A DNA stretch of 7,071 nt from Parcubacteria group bacterium (GTDB lineage Bacteria; Patescibacteriota; Minisyncoccia; Phycocordibacterales; GCA-002724975): the NCBI GenBank assembly GCA_002724975.1, contig PBQF01000009.1, forward strand, positions 4,874 to 11,944, written 5' to 3'. The notes below the pieces were generated by a model. The model ran no database searches, was not told the origin of the DNA, and saw only the letters and a program-made list of their open reading frames with translations. The position numbers were made by a program, and so were the translations under genes. Shown here piece by piece: positions 1-6,366 of the stretch (positions within the stretch are counted from its first letter, which is position 1; each line of letters starts with the position of its first letter).

Positions 1-38
1 TAAGACGATTCTTAAATTGCATAATATCGTTTTGCCGA

Positions 39-1058
39 TTAGTTGAGCATTAGATCCACCAGTGGATTTTTGCCGGATTTTATCATCTCTCCTACCATTT
101 TGACCCGCAGGATCCTTTCCGGGCTTGCCGGATGGGAGCGAAGAAAGCTTTTTGACCGGCTTCTGGGAATCTCCAGAGCGAAACGTTTCCAGAGAGCAGC
201 TCCCTTTTCTATATTATAGCCTGCATTATGTGAGTAGATAAGACCTAGGTAATCCGCTTCCCGTTCATTTTTCCTGCTGTATGGTGCGTACAATGCCTGC
301 GTTGTGAGAGGAGCGAAAGGTCCCGTTAGGCCACCCAGTGTACCACATAATGTGGCTATGATGATATTCTTGGGCAGGTGCTTAGCGGTAAGATGTGCCA
401 GCTCATGCCCCATTATGACGGCAAGCTCATCCTCATCCTCAGCAAAGTGGACCATCCCTGTCGTAAATTCTATTCCGGTAAATTTTGCGTACGCATTAAT
501 TTTTCCTGTTTTCTTAAGACGAATACGTACGTATGGCTTCTCTTCAGGTTCTACGTCAAAGGAAAGCTTCGTATTATTCCTCTCTACCACTACGGTGGAG
601 GTTTTGTTTGGTTTAAAAGTAGCATGTCCACTGTCCTTGATCTCTTTGTTTTCTATCTCTTTTATTATATCGCCTTCTCTAATTCCAGCAAGGTCAGCTA
701 TGTAATCGTCTATTACACCAACAACAACACATCCATCTTCTGTCGGTAGTTTATAATAACTGGCAATGTTTTTAGTGTTATCAACGATAAGTGCGCCTAT
801 CACAGCATGTTTTTTAAATGTTCCTTCCGGCATAATACTCAGGATTTTAAGTCCCACCTTCCACACACTGACCAGGTCATTGATATAAATCTCTGTCGCC
901 ATAGATTCGATTTCATCCTCCAACTTCTTCAATTCACTCTGAGAAATTGGTGGGCCTGTGTTAGTACTCGCACAGCCAGATACTAATAAAAAAGCTGCTA
1001 AAATAATAGATAGTATAATCCTGGCCACCATGGTTTTATTTTTCTGTTTACACATCAT
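39..1058 (-). CDS. PDZ-containing M48 family metalloprotease, predicted lipoprotein
   Basis: Zinc metalloprotease of 339 residues, probably acting in periplasmic or outer-membrane protein quality control as BepA/LoiP-type M48 enzymes do (family knowledge). Seen: a basic N-terminus, a hydrophobic stretch at about 14-26 and a lipobox V26-S-G-C29. Residue +2 is Ala rather than Asp, so by the E. coli Lol rule it would go to the outer membrane. A PDZ-like domain covers about 108-170 (GIREGD at 125-130). The protease domain carries H218-E-L-A-H222, the likely third zinc ligand E265 in EREAD (265-269), and the family's C-terminal SHPASPERI (308-316). Its start overlaps the cysQ stop as TAATG, so it is probably translationally coupled to that gene. 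ATG at 1031 (M10) is an alternative start that still leaves a full signal peptide; neither has a clear Shine-Dalgarno sequence. No convincing terminator is visible in the 38 bases after the stop. The substrate is unknown. Confidence 0.92.
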   Translation of the reverse strand: MMCKQKNKTMVARIILSIILAAFLLVSGCASTNTGPPISQSELKKLEDEIESMATEIYINDLVSVWKVGLKILSIMPEGTFKKHAVIGALIVDNTKNIASYYKLPTEDGCVVVGVIDDYIADLAGIREGDIIKEIENKEIKDSGHATFKPNKTSTVVVERNNTKLSFDVEPEEKPYVRIRLKKTGKINAYAKFTGIEFTTGMVHFAEDEDELAVIMGHELAHLTAKHLPKNIIIATLCGTLGGLTGPFAPLTTQALYAPYSRKNEREADYLGLIYSHNAGYNIEKGAALWKRFALEIPRSRSKSFLRSHPASPERILRVKMVGEMIKSGKNPLVDLMLN

Positions 1059-1909
1059 TAATCAAGACTGAAACCTTGTCCGCTTACGATGAAAAAAGGA
1101 TTTAACAAATTATTTTTATTATAGTTCAGCGGTTCATTGGTTTGTGTGTCCATTACCGTTCCTTTTGCCTGTTCGACAATTGCCTGACCTGCTGCGGTAT
1201 CCCACTCCATTGTAGGACCAAATCGCGGATAAACATCGGCCTTACCTTCAGCCACAAGGCAGAGTTTCAATGAACTGCCGGACGAGATAAATTCAACATT
1301 TCTATGTCTCTCATTTAATTGTTTTACAAATTCAGAAAATTCCTCTGAGGTATGTGATCGGCTGCCAATAACAGTAAGAGACGATTTGTCGTTACTATTC
1401 AGGGGGAGTTTTTGAGATTTGTCTATCAGATCTTCTATTGACAAATCATCAGTTAATATTTCGCTGTTTTCCAGCTTATATGTGCCAATGTTCACGGCTG
1501 CAAAGTAGAATACATCCTTAACGGGAATGTAGATAATACCAAGGACAGGCTTGTGTTTATGTATGAGTGCAATATTTACTGTAAACTCTCCATTTCTCTT
1601 AATAAACTCCTTTGTTCCATCAAGAGGGTCAATAAGCCAGAAATATTCCCATTTTTTTCTCTCTTCATAGGAGATCTCTTTTCCCTCTTCACTTAAAATG
1701 GGTACCGTGGAGTTATTTACGGTTACAGTTTGTTCCAGAGCATTCTCAATGATTTCGTTAGATTTTTTGTCTGCTAATGTCAGCGGTGATTTATCATCTT
1801 TCTGCTCAACCGCAAAATCTGACTCGTATACATCAAGAATTGCTTCTCCCGCACGCTTTGAGGCAAGAATTGTGGTGAGAATAAGCTTGTCGTATTGAAT
1901 GTTATCCAT
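1058..1909 (-). CDS. cysQ: 3'(2'),5'-bisphosphate nucleotidase CysQ (inositol monophosphatase superfamily)
   Basis: Hydrolyses 3'-phosphoadenosine 5'-phosphate to AMP and phosphate, clearing the by-product of sulfate activation and of phosphopantetheinyl transfer (family knowledge). The 283 residues show the superfamily metal sites: E74-E75, the W91-L-I-D94-P-L-D97-G-T motif with metal ligands D94 and D97, and the second signature W236-D237-T-A-A-G. SPLTLAD (41-47) and GSRSH (182-186) are typical of CysQ rather than of plain inositol monophosphatases, and the length fits CysQ. The ATG at 1909 is the only start that includes the whole N-terminal helix. No Shine-Dalgarno sequence is evident before it. 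It leads a two-gene minus-strand unit with the M48 protease (TAATG overlap) and diverges from the molybdoenzyme gene. A general inositol or sugar phosphatase role cannot be excluded, but CysQ is the best call. Confidence 0.88.
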   Translation of the reverse strand: MDNIQYDKLILTTILASKRAGEAILDVYESDFAVEQKDDKSPLTLADKKSNEIIENALEQTVTVNNSTVPILSEEGKEISYEERKKWEYFWLIDPLDGTKEFIKRNGEFTVNIALIHKHKPVLGIIYIPVKDVFYFAAVNIGTYKLENSEILTDDLSIEDLIDKSQKLPLNSNDKSSLTVIGSRSHTSEEFSEFVKQLNERHRNVEFISSGSSLKLCLVAEGKADVYPRFGPTMEWDTAAGQAIVEQAKGTVMDTQTNEPLNYNKNNLLNPFFIVSGQGFSLD

Positions 1910-1947
1910 TGATTGATTATCATAAAAAATGTTTAACTTTCAACTAA

Positions 1948-1976
1948 ATTATAATTAAATAAACATGACAAAACAA
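1948..1976 (-). promoter_or_regulatory. candidate sigma70-type promoter for cysQ-M48 unit
   Basis: On the minus strand there is TTGTTT (1976-1971), a 17-bp spacer and a perfect TATAAT (1953-1948). Transcription would start near 1941, about 31 bases before the cysQ ATG. The -35 box matches only its first three bases, and the region is very AT-rich, so the call is tentative. Confidence 0.4.
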
Positions 1977-1982
1977 ACATGA
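1961..1982. repeat. 8-bp direct repeat AAACATGA with 14-bp period
   Basis: AAACATGA occurs at 1961-1968 and again at 1975-1982. The pair covers the -35/-10 spacer and the -35 box of the candidate cysQ promoter. It could be a binding site for a dimeric regulator, or a chance repeat in AT-rich DNA. Confidence 0.3.
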
Positions 1983-1986
1983 TCTA

Positions 1987-2015
1987 TTTACTTGTCGAGA
2001 ATGAATTGTTATGAT
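1987..2015 (+). promoter_or_regulatory. candidate extended -10 promoter for molybdoenzyme operon
   Basis: TTTACT (1987-1992), a 17-bp spacer and TATGAT (2010-2015), the latter preceded by TG at 2007-2008 to give an extended -10 TGTTATGAT. Transcription would start near 2022, leaving a leader of about 44 bases. The same TGTTATRAT pattern appears before the folate operon at 5543-5551, which supports the reading. Confidence 0.45.
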
Positions 2016-2065
2016 TAATAATTCGCATTTATGTAAAGATAGCATGTTAAAAAATTATACTGAAA

Positions 2066-4132
2066 ATGATTAAAAAGCTGAAAAGTGTATGTCCACATGA
2101 TTGCCCTGATACATGCGGAATTATCTCGCACGTAGAAGATGGTAAGCTTGTTAAGGTCAATGGTGATCCGGACCATTTTGTCACCAGAGGTTTTCTCTGT
2201 AAGAAGGTAATGAACTATCCGGAAAGGGTTTACAGCCCTGATAGAGTTCTCTACCCGCTTAAAAGAGTTGGTGAGAAAGGGGCCGGTAAGTTCGAGAGAA
2301 TATCGTGGGATGAGGCAACCGATACAATTGCGTCACGGTTTAAGAATATTATTGACAGGCATGGTGCAGAGTCCATCCTGCCATTCAGTGGTTCAGGTAC
2401 ATTGGGGCTGGTTAATGGTAATGTTGCTGGCAAGCGTTTCTTCAACCGTATGGGAGCTTCAGGTCTTGACAGGACTATATGCTCCAAGGGAGGAAGAATT
2501 GGTTATAAATATACATTGGGCGCCTCATTTGGTGCCGACCCATTAGCCATTCCACAATCAAAACTGGTAATTTCATGGGGTACAAACCCTTACTATACTA
2601 ACATCCATCAGATACCTCTGATAAAGAAAGCAAAAAAGAATGGCGCTCTACATGTCGTCATAAATCCCGATAAAATTAAGTCTGTTGAAATGGCAGACAT
2701 TTATATTCAGCCTGCTCCCGGAAGTGACGCGGCACTTGCATTGGGCGTAATGAACGTAATTATTAATGAATCTCTGTATGATAGTGATTTTGTCGAAAAC
2801 CATACAGAGGGTTTCGCCGCATTATCAAAACAGGTTCAGGAGTACTCACCGGAAAAGGTCGAAGGAATTACCGGAGTAGACAAAGAGACCATAAGGAAGT
2901 TTGCTGTTATCTATGTAGAAAGTAAACCATCATTTATTTATGCGGGATCCGGGATGCAGCATCACACAAACGGAGGCATGATGATACGTACAATCGCCTG
3001 TCTCCCCGGTCTGGTCGGGGCGTGGAAGTATCCTGGCGGTGGAATGTTTTATCCAACCAGTGAAGCGTTTCTGATCCGGTGGGACGTACTTGAAGGCAAT
3101 GATCTCTGTCCCGGTACTACTAGATCAATTAATATGAATCGGTTGGGGCAGACACTCTTACATGAGGAACCGGGCATTTATGGCCTGTTTGTTTACAACT
3201 CTAATCCTGCTGCCGTACTGTTTAATCAGCGCAAGGTGATCGCAGGCTTGCAGAGAGAAGATCTGTTTACTGTGGTACATGAACAGTTACTCACCGATAC
3301 AGCGCGTTATGCGGATATTGTGTTGCCTGCTACGACTGAGTTTGAGCACACTGACCTACACTACTCATACTTCCATTTGTCACTTCAGTTAAATGAACCG
3401 GTAATAGAACCGCTGGGTGAAAGCAGATCAAATATTGATACATTTAATACATTGGCAAAATCAATGGGTTTTCAGGATGGCTGTTTTGATGATACGGCGA
3501 TTGATACAATTAACAGTGCATTAGGCGTTGATAGTAGTTATTTACAAGGCATCACGCTGGAGCGTTTGCGAGACGAGGGTACAATCCGCCTGAATATGCA
3601 CGGAGAATTTCATATGCCGTATAAAGATCTTAAATTTTTCACTCCATCCGGAAAGATTGAGTTTTATTCTGAAAAAATGAAAAGCGATGGTCATGATCCG
3701 CTACCGGTTCATATACCAATTGGAGAGGGTCCTTTAACCTCGCCGGCTCTATATGAGAAATATCCGGTTTATCTGCTTACTCCATCAGCAAAATCATTTC
3801 TGAATTCGAATTTTGCAAATATACGTACACTGGGGAGTGAAGAAGAGAAACCGATTTTAGAATTAAACTCTCTGGATGCCGAGAGGCGTAGGGTAAAGAC
3901 CGGTGACATGGTAAGGGTGTTCAACGATAGAGGCGAGTGTGTCCTCGTGGCATCTGTAGGAGATTACCTGAAAGAGGGTGTTGCAATAAATAAAGGTATA
4001 TGGTGGAATAACCTGAGCCCAGGAGGATGCAACAGCAACCAGACAACACCGGACAGACTGGCAGATATGGGTGGGGGATCTACATATAATACTAATTTGG
4101 TACAGATAGAAAAGGTAAACGACCCTTTTTAG
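2066..4132 (+). CDS. cytoplasmic molybdopterin-dependent oxidoreductase with [4Fe-4S] cluster (DMSO reductase superfamily)
   Basis: Catalytic subunit of a DMSO-reductase-superfamily enzyme; the substrate cannot be read from sequence. Seen in 688 residues: an N-terminal iron-sulfur domain with C9-x3-C13-x3-C17-x27-C45; a molybdopterin domain from about 60 with TICSKGG at 137-143, where C139 sits where NapA-type enzymes have their cysteine Mo ligand; WGTN (171-174) and PGSDAALALG (218-227) of the cofactor-binding core; YNSNPAAV near 376; and a C-terminal molydopterin-binding domain from about 565 ending in QTTPDRLADMGGGSTYNTN (659-677). Length and domain order are complete. There is no Tat signal, so it should be cytoplasmic. 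No electron-transfer or membrane subunit lies nearby, and no TorD-type chaperone gene is visible. The start has no Shine-Dalgarno sequence but places CPHDC at the expected distance. The next gene follows within 18 bases. It belongs to the broad group annotated as formate dehydrogenase-like or biotin sulfoxide reductase-like; neither name is justified here. Confidence 0.93.
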   Translation: MIKKLKSVCPHDCPDTCGIISHVEDGKLVKVNGDPDHFVTRGFLCKKVMNYPERVYSPDRVLYPLKRVGEKGAGKFERISWDEATDTIASRFKNIIDRHGAESILPFSGSGTLGLVNGNVAGKRFFNRMGASGLDRTICSKGGRIGYKYTLGASFGADPLAIPQSKLVISWGTNPYYTNIHQIPLIKKAKKNGALHVVINPDKIKSVEMADIYIQPAPGSDAALALGVMNVIINESLYDSDFVENHTEGFAALSKQVQEYSPEKVEGITGVDKETIRKFAVIYVESKPSFIYAGSGMQHHTNGGMMIRTIACLPGLVGAWKYPGGGMFYPTSEAFLIRWDVLEGNDLCPGTTRSINMNRLGQTLLHEEPGIYGLFVYNSNPAAVLFNQRKVIAGLQREDLFTVVHEQLLTDTARYADIVLPATTEFEHTDLHYSYFHLSLQLNEPVIEPLGESRSNIDTFNTLAKSMGFQDGCFDDTAIDTINSALGVDSSYLQGITLERLRDEGTIRLNMHGEFHMPYKDLKFFTPSGKIEFYSEKMKSDGHDPLPVHIPIGEGPLTSPALYEKYPVYLLTPSAKSFLNSNFANIRTLGSEEEKPILELNSLDAERRRVKTGDMVRVFNDRGECVLVASVGDYLKEGVAINKGIWWNNLSPGGCNSNQTTPDRLADMGGGSTYNTNLVQIEKVNDPF

Positions 4133-4137
4133 AGAAT

Positions 4138-4145
4138 GGAGGTGA
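4138..4145 (+). promoter_or_regulatory. perfect Shine-Dalgarno GGAGGTGA setting a TTG start at 4151
   Basis: GGAGGTGA is fully complementary to the anti-Shine-Dalgarno end of 16S rRNA. It lies inside the reading frame if ATG 4136 is used, but 8 bases separate GGAGG from TTG at 4151-4153, which is ideal spacing. It therefore argues for TTG initiation. Confidence 0.75.
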
Positions 4146-4150
4146 ATAAA

Positions 4151-4858
4151 TTGGAAAAAGATAGAGTACTTGTTAAAGACGTTGTTTTTCCTGTTTTTCA
4201 GATGAGGGAAGATTTTAAGCAAAGTCGGCTCATTAAGTATATGGAGGATGAGAGTGTTCCCGCTTCAAAGAGACTGAACTGGCTGCCTTATTTTACCTAC
4301 TTTGCCAATTCCTTTTCTGACATCAATAATTATATACTTCCTTACAAAAAACCTGCCAATGAATTCGAAGAGCAGATTAACATTCATGCCGCAACAGATG
4401 CGGAGCACAATTCTCTGATTAACAAGGATATGCGGAATCTACAGGACAAGCTCAAGGACTTTACCTTTGCCGATTGCCTGGAATTTCTGTGGAATGATAA
4501 TATTAAAAATAGCAGAATGGTTGCCTATGCGATAGCAAATCTTACGCAGATGGCTTCAAATCCATTGGTACGGTACTGTCTTATTCGTGTTATAGAAGAG
4601 TTGGGTAATACCTTCTTTCTTGTTTCACACAATTGTACAGCGGGAGCAATCGAGAGTAATTATTTCGGCAATGTCCACCTAGGGTACGAGCCCGGCAGCT
4701 TACATGGCTGTGACCCTGAGATGTTCGAGAGCCAGACGTTGACGGCTGAAGAAGCTGAGACAGCAAGGTATGTTATGCAGAAATGTTATGATCTTTTCTT
4801 TGACATGATAGAAGAGATGTATGACAGAGCACAGGAAAACAGATTTGATTTTGATTAA
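4151..4858 (+). CDS. heme-oxygenase-fold protein, putative non-heme diiron oxidase/oxygenase (HDO-like)
   Basis: Not a named gene. The all-helical sequence resembles the heme-oxygenase-like fold, in particular uncharacterised proteins of the 'iron-containing redox enzyme' kind (recalled pattern H-x3-D-x2-H, FLW, IE-x2-G, YFG-x2-H). Residues are numbered from ATG 4136; subtract 5 for the TTG start. Seen: H84-x3-D88-x2-H91, FLW (117-119), E154-E155, YFG (176-178) and H181-x3-E185-x4-H190. These match in order and rough spacing the diiron ligands of HDO enzymes such as CADD (E-x6-H, E, H-x3-D-x2-H), with His in place of the first Glu, which I infer means a bound metal pair. No signal peptide or membrane segment is seen, so it is soluble. 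It would be 235 residues from TTG 4151 or 240 from ATG 4136; the perfect Shine-Dalgarno favours TTG. It lies 18 bases after the molybdoenzyme and 6 before the pseudouridine synthase, so co-transcription is likely and it may share the molybdoenzyme's pathway. Confidence 0.6.
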   Translation: MEKDRVLVKDVVFPVFQMREDFKQSRLIKYMEDESVPASKRLNWLPYFTYFANSFSDINNYILPYKKPANEFEEQINIHAATDAEHNSLINKDMRNLQDKLKDFTFADCLEFLWNDNIKNSRMVAYAIANLTQMASNPLVRYCLIRVIEELGNTFFLVSHNCTAGAIESNYFGNVHLGYEPGSLHGCDPEMFESQTLTAEEAETARYVMQKCYDLFFDMIEEMYDRAQENRFDFD

Positions 4859-4864
4859 ACTATT

Positions 4865-5479
4865 ATGAATTCACGTTCTACATCAAAACCCCGCAGATTC
4901 ATAATGTTTCACAAACCGAAAGGGACGATTGTCACACTATCTGATGAAAAAAGCCGTAAAACGGTTTATGACATTCTGCCTCGGTTTGTATTTGAAGACA
5001 GGTGGATACCTGTAGGACGGTTGGATAGGGATTCAAGAGGTTTGCTGCTCTTTACTCGCGAAGGTGGATTGAGTGATCTTCTGACACAACCGGGTAAGTT
5101 TTCTAAATTTTATGAAGTATGGATTCGTGGGCGAATCACTGAAGAGCAACTGCAGCAGACTTTACAGGGTGTTAAAACATCAATAGATGTGTTGAAGTTT
5201 AAAGGGATACAGATTTTAGGATATGCAGGCCCCAAGACCCGGTTGATGGTAGAGCTGAAAGAAGGAAAGAATCGGCACATTCGACGTGCTTTTGGTGCTC
5301 TTCAGGACCCACAATCACAAACACCCTTAAAGGTTCTGGATCTGAAGCGGGTACAGATAGGTTTTGTTAAACTTGATATACCCTCCTCCAACTGGAGATT
5401 CCTTACACACGAAGAGGAAAATGCTCTGATAAATGGCACTTCCCGACCAAAACGAAGAGGACGGAAAACAAGACGCTAG
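4865..5479 (+). CDS. rluE: 23S rRNA pseudouridine synthase, RluE type (RsuA family without S4 domain)
   Basis: Isomerises a uridine to pseudouridine in rRNA. In E. coli, RluE modifies U2457 of 23S rRNA near the peptidyl-transferase centre (family knowledge). Seen in 204 residues: KPKG (17-20), the catalytic motif G51-R-L-D54-R-D-S-R-G-L-L with D54 as catalytic aspartate, K81-F-Y-E-V-W, and the RNA-binding end motif EGKNRHIRR (133-141). The protein begins directly with the catalytic domain, with no S4 domain, which separates RluE from RsuA, RluB and RluF. A basic tail (PKRRGRKTRR, 195-204) probably contacts RNA. It starts 6 bases after the previous stop, so it is likely in the same transcript although functionally unrelated. 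No Shine-Dalgarno sequence is seen, and coupling to the preceding gene may matter. The exact target uridine is inferred from family membership only. Confidence 0.87.
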   Translation: MNSRSTSKPRRFIMFHKPKGTIVTLSDEKSRKTVYDILPRFVFEDRWIPVGRLDRDSRGLLLFTREGGLSDLLTQPGKFSKFYEVWIRGRITEEQLQQTLQGVKTSIDVLKFKGIQILGYAGPKTRLMVELKEGKNRHIRRAFGALQDPQSQTPLKVLDLKRVQIGFVKLDIPSSNWRFLTHEEENALINGTSRPKRRGRKTRR

Positions 5480-5521
5480 CGCTTTCCGTTACTGCTCCAA
5501 TAGCAATGATACCGTTCTCAC

Positions 5522-5551
5522 TTGCTTCACTTTGGTTTCAAATGTTATAAT
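5522..5551 (+). promoter_or_regulatory. extended -10 promoter for the folate operon
   Basis: TTGCTT (5522-5527), an 18-bp spacer and a perfect extended -10 TGTTATAAT (TG at 5543-5544, TATAAT at 5546-5551). Transcription would start near 5558, giving a leader of about 53 bases before the inferred CTG start. It lies in the only sizeable gap (131 bp) between plus-strand genes. Confidence 0.6.
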
Positions 5552-5568
5552 GTCTGGAAATATATCAT

Positions 5569-5584
5569 TACAGTTTTAACTGTA
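5569..5584. promoter_or_regulatory. 7-bp inverted repeat just downstream of the folate promoter (possible operator)
   Basis: TACAGTT (5569-5575) and AACTGTA (5578-5584) form a perfect dyad separated by TT. It sits at about +12 to +27 from the predicted transcription start, where a bound repressor would block elongation. The 2-base gap is too short for a good RNA hairpin and there is no U-run directly after it, so an operator is likelier than a terminator. Confidence 0.4.
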
Positions 5585-5599
5585 GAGAAATAATTAACT

Positions 5600-5604
5600 G
5601 AGGG
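5600..5604 (+). promoter_or_regulatory. Shine-Dalgarno GAGGG positioned for a CTG start at 5611
   Basis: GAGGG ends 6 bases before CTG at 5611-5613, normal spacing for initiation there. No ATG, GTG or TTG is in frame between the stop at 5599-5601 and ATG 5725. Confidence 0.55.
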
Positions 5605-5610
5605 TATCAA

Positions 5611-6366
5611 CTGAGTATAAATACTAGCTCATTAAAGGGAAAAACAGCTCTTATTACTGGCGCTGCCAAACGCATTGGTAAAGCTATAGCTCACGTATTA
5701 GTACAAAACCATGTAAACGTTATAATGCACTATTGCTCTTCTACTGACAAAGATGTGGATGAAGCCTTAACAGACATTAACGTGCCTGGTGTAGAGACCT
5801 GGGGATTTCAGTCAGATTTTTCCAATATTGATAACGTAGACATTTTTTTTGAAAAGGTAGAGAGTTCAGTAGGTACAGTAGATTTTTTAATTAATAATGC
5901 ATCCGTATTCACTCATTCAAAGCTTACAACACTTTCAGTACGCGAGTTGAACAACACACTAGCAATAAATTCAATAGCACCATTCAGGCTTTCACAACAT
6001 GTGGCGAAACAGAAGAGAGAGGGATCTATTATCAATATATTAGACAGTCGAGTGAAACGATACGATATGAATTATGCTGCCTATCAATTAAGTAAAAATA
6101 TGTTGCATAACATGACTGAGATGATGGCGGTGGAATTTGCGCCTGACATTCGTGTTAATGGTATTGCTCCTGGTATAATATTACCTCCTGATGGAAAAAA
6201 TGAATCGCATATTCAGAAAGTCATCCAGAGAAACTTGTTCAATCGTTCCGGGAAACTGTCTGACATAACGGATACCGTGCTTTTCCTTTTATCAAATACG
6301 TTTATTACTGGAGAAGTTCTGTTTATAGATGGTGGCCAGAATCTCAAAGGAGAACCAAATGAGTGA
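5611..6366 (+). CDS. folM: FolM/PTR1-type short-chain dehydrogenase (dihydromonapterin/dihydrofolate reductase-like)
   Basis: NADPH-dependent pterin reductase; FolM of E. coli reduces dihydromonapterin and, weakly, dihydrofolate (family knowledge). From CTG 5611 it has 251 residues. Seen: the nucleotide-binding motif T16-G-A-A-K-R21-I-G, whose Arg is characteristic of PTR1/FolM; DFS near 69-71; NNAS at 95-98; D145-S146 where PTR1/FolM carry their catalytic Asp; Y158-x3-K162 with the classical Tyr/Lys; N-G-I-A-P-G (183-188); and TGEVLFIDGGQNL at 233-245. Counting only from ATG 5725 would delete the cofactor motif and leave 213 residues, so the gene must start earlier. CTG 5611 has a well-placed GAGGG; ATA 5617 is another rare option, and a sequencing error in an original ATG is possible. 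The stop overlaps folB by 8 bases. Clustering with folB and folK supports a pterin role over a generic SDR, and it might replace FolA. Confidence 0.8.
   Translation: MSINTSSLKGKTALITGAAKRIGKAIAHVLVQNHVNVIMHYCSSTDKDVDEALTDINVPGVETWGFQSDFSNIDNVDIFFEKVESSVGTVDFLINNASVFTHSKLTTLSVRELNNTLAINSIAPFRLSQHVAKQKREGSIINILDSRVKRYDMNYAAYQLSKNMLHNMTEMMAVEFAPDIRVNGIAPGIILPPDGKNESHIQKVIQRNLFNRSGKLSDITDTVLFLLSNTFITGEVLFIDGGQNLKGEPNE
6346..6352 (+). promoter_or_regulatory. Shine-Dalgarno AAAGGAG that fixes the folB start
   Basis: AAAGGAG ends 6 bases before ATG 6359. The same frame stays open upstream to ATG 6329, but that start has no ribosome binding site and would add ten residues foreign to FolB. Confidence 0.75.

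Noticed and set aside
1..38. Terminator for the M48 gene at the left edge
   Set aside because: Only a 4-bp TAAG/CTTA pairing and no T-run on the minus strand; too weak to call.
304..749. Two plus-strand open frames (304-705 and 378-749) opposite the M48 protease gene
   Set aside because: They lie antisense to a clearly conserved coding region, have low-complexity Ser/Phe/Tyr-rich translations and no recognisable motif.
1698..1898. Plus-strand 66-codon open frame opposite cysQ
   Set aside because: It is antisense to the conserved N-terminal part of CysQ, with no ribosome site and no family resemblance.
1992..2020. TTGTCG (1992-1997) with TTAATA (2015-2020) as the molybdoenzyme promoter
   Set aside because: The spacing is good, but the -10 matches consensus at only two positions; the overlapping TTTACT/TGTTATGAT pair is clearly better.
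2251..2546. Open frames on both strands inside the molybdoenzyme gene (minus 2251-2487, plus 2268-2546)
   Set aside because: The real frame here encodes a conserved molybdopterin domain; these are out-of-frame shadows.
3863..4222. Minus-strand 119-codon open frame across the molybdoenzyme/HO-like junction
   Set aside because: It covers the conserved C-terminus of the molybdoenzyme and the strong Shine-Dalgarno of the next gene; its translation looks random.
4151..4858. TorD/NarJ-type molybdoenzyme chaperone as identity for the gene after the oxidoreductase
   Set aside because: The position suggested it, but the TorD signature is absent, while the His/Asp/Glu pattern and FLW/YFG motifs fit the heme-oxygenase fold.
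5470..5520. Rho-independent terminator after rluE
   Set aside because: Short palindromes such as GCTAGC and AGCGCT are present, but there is no GC-rich stem followed by a T-run.
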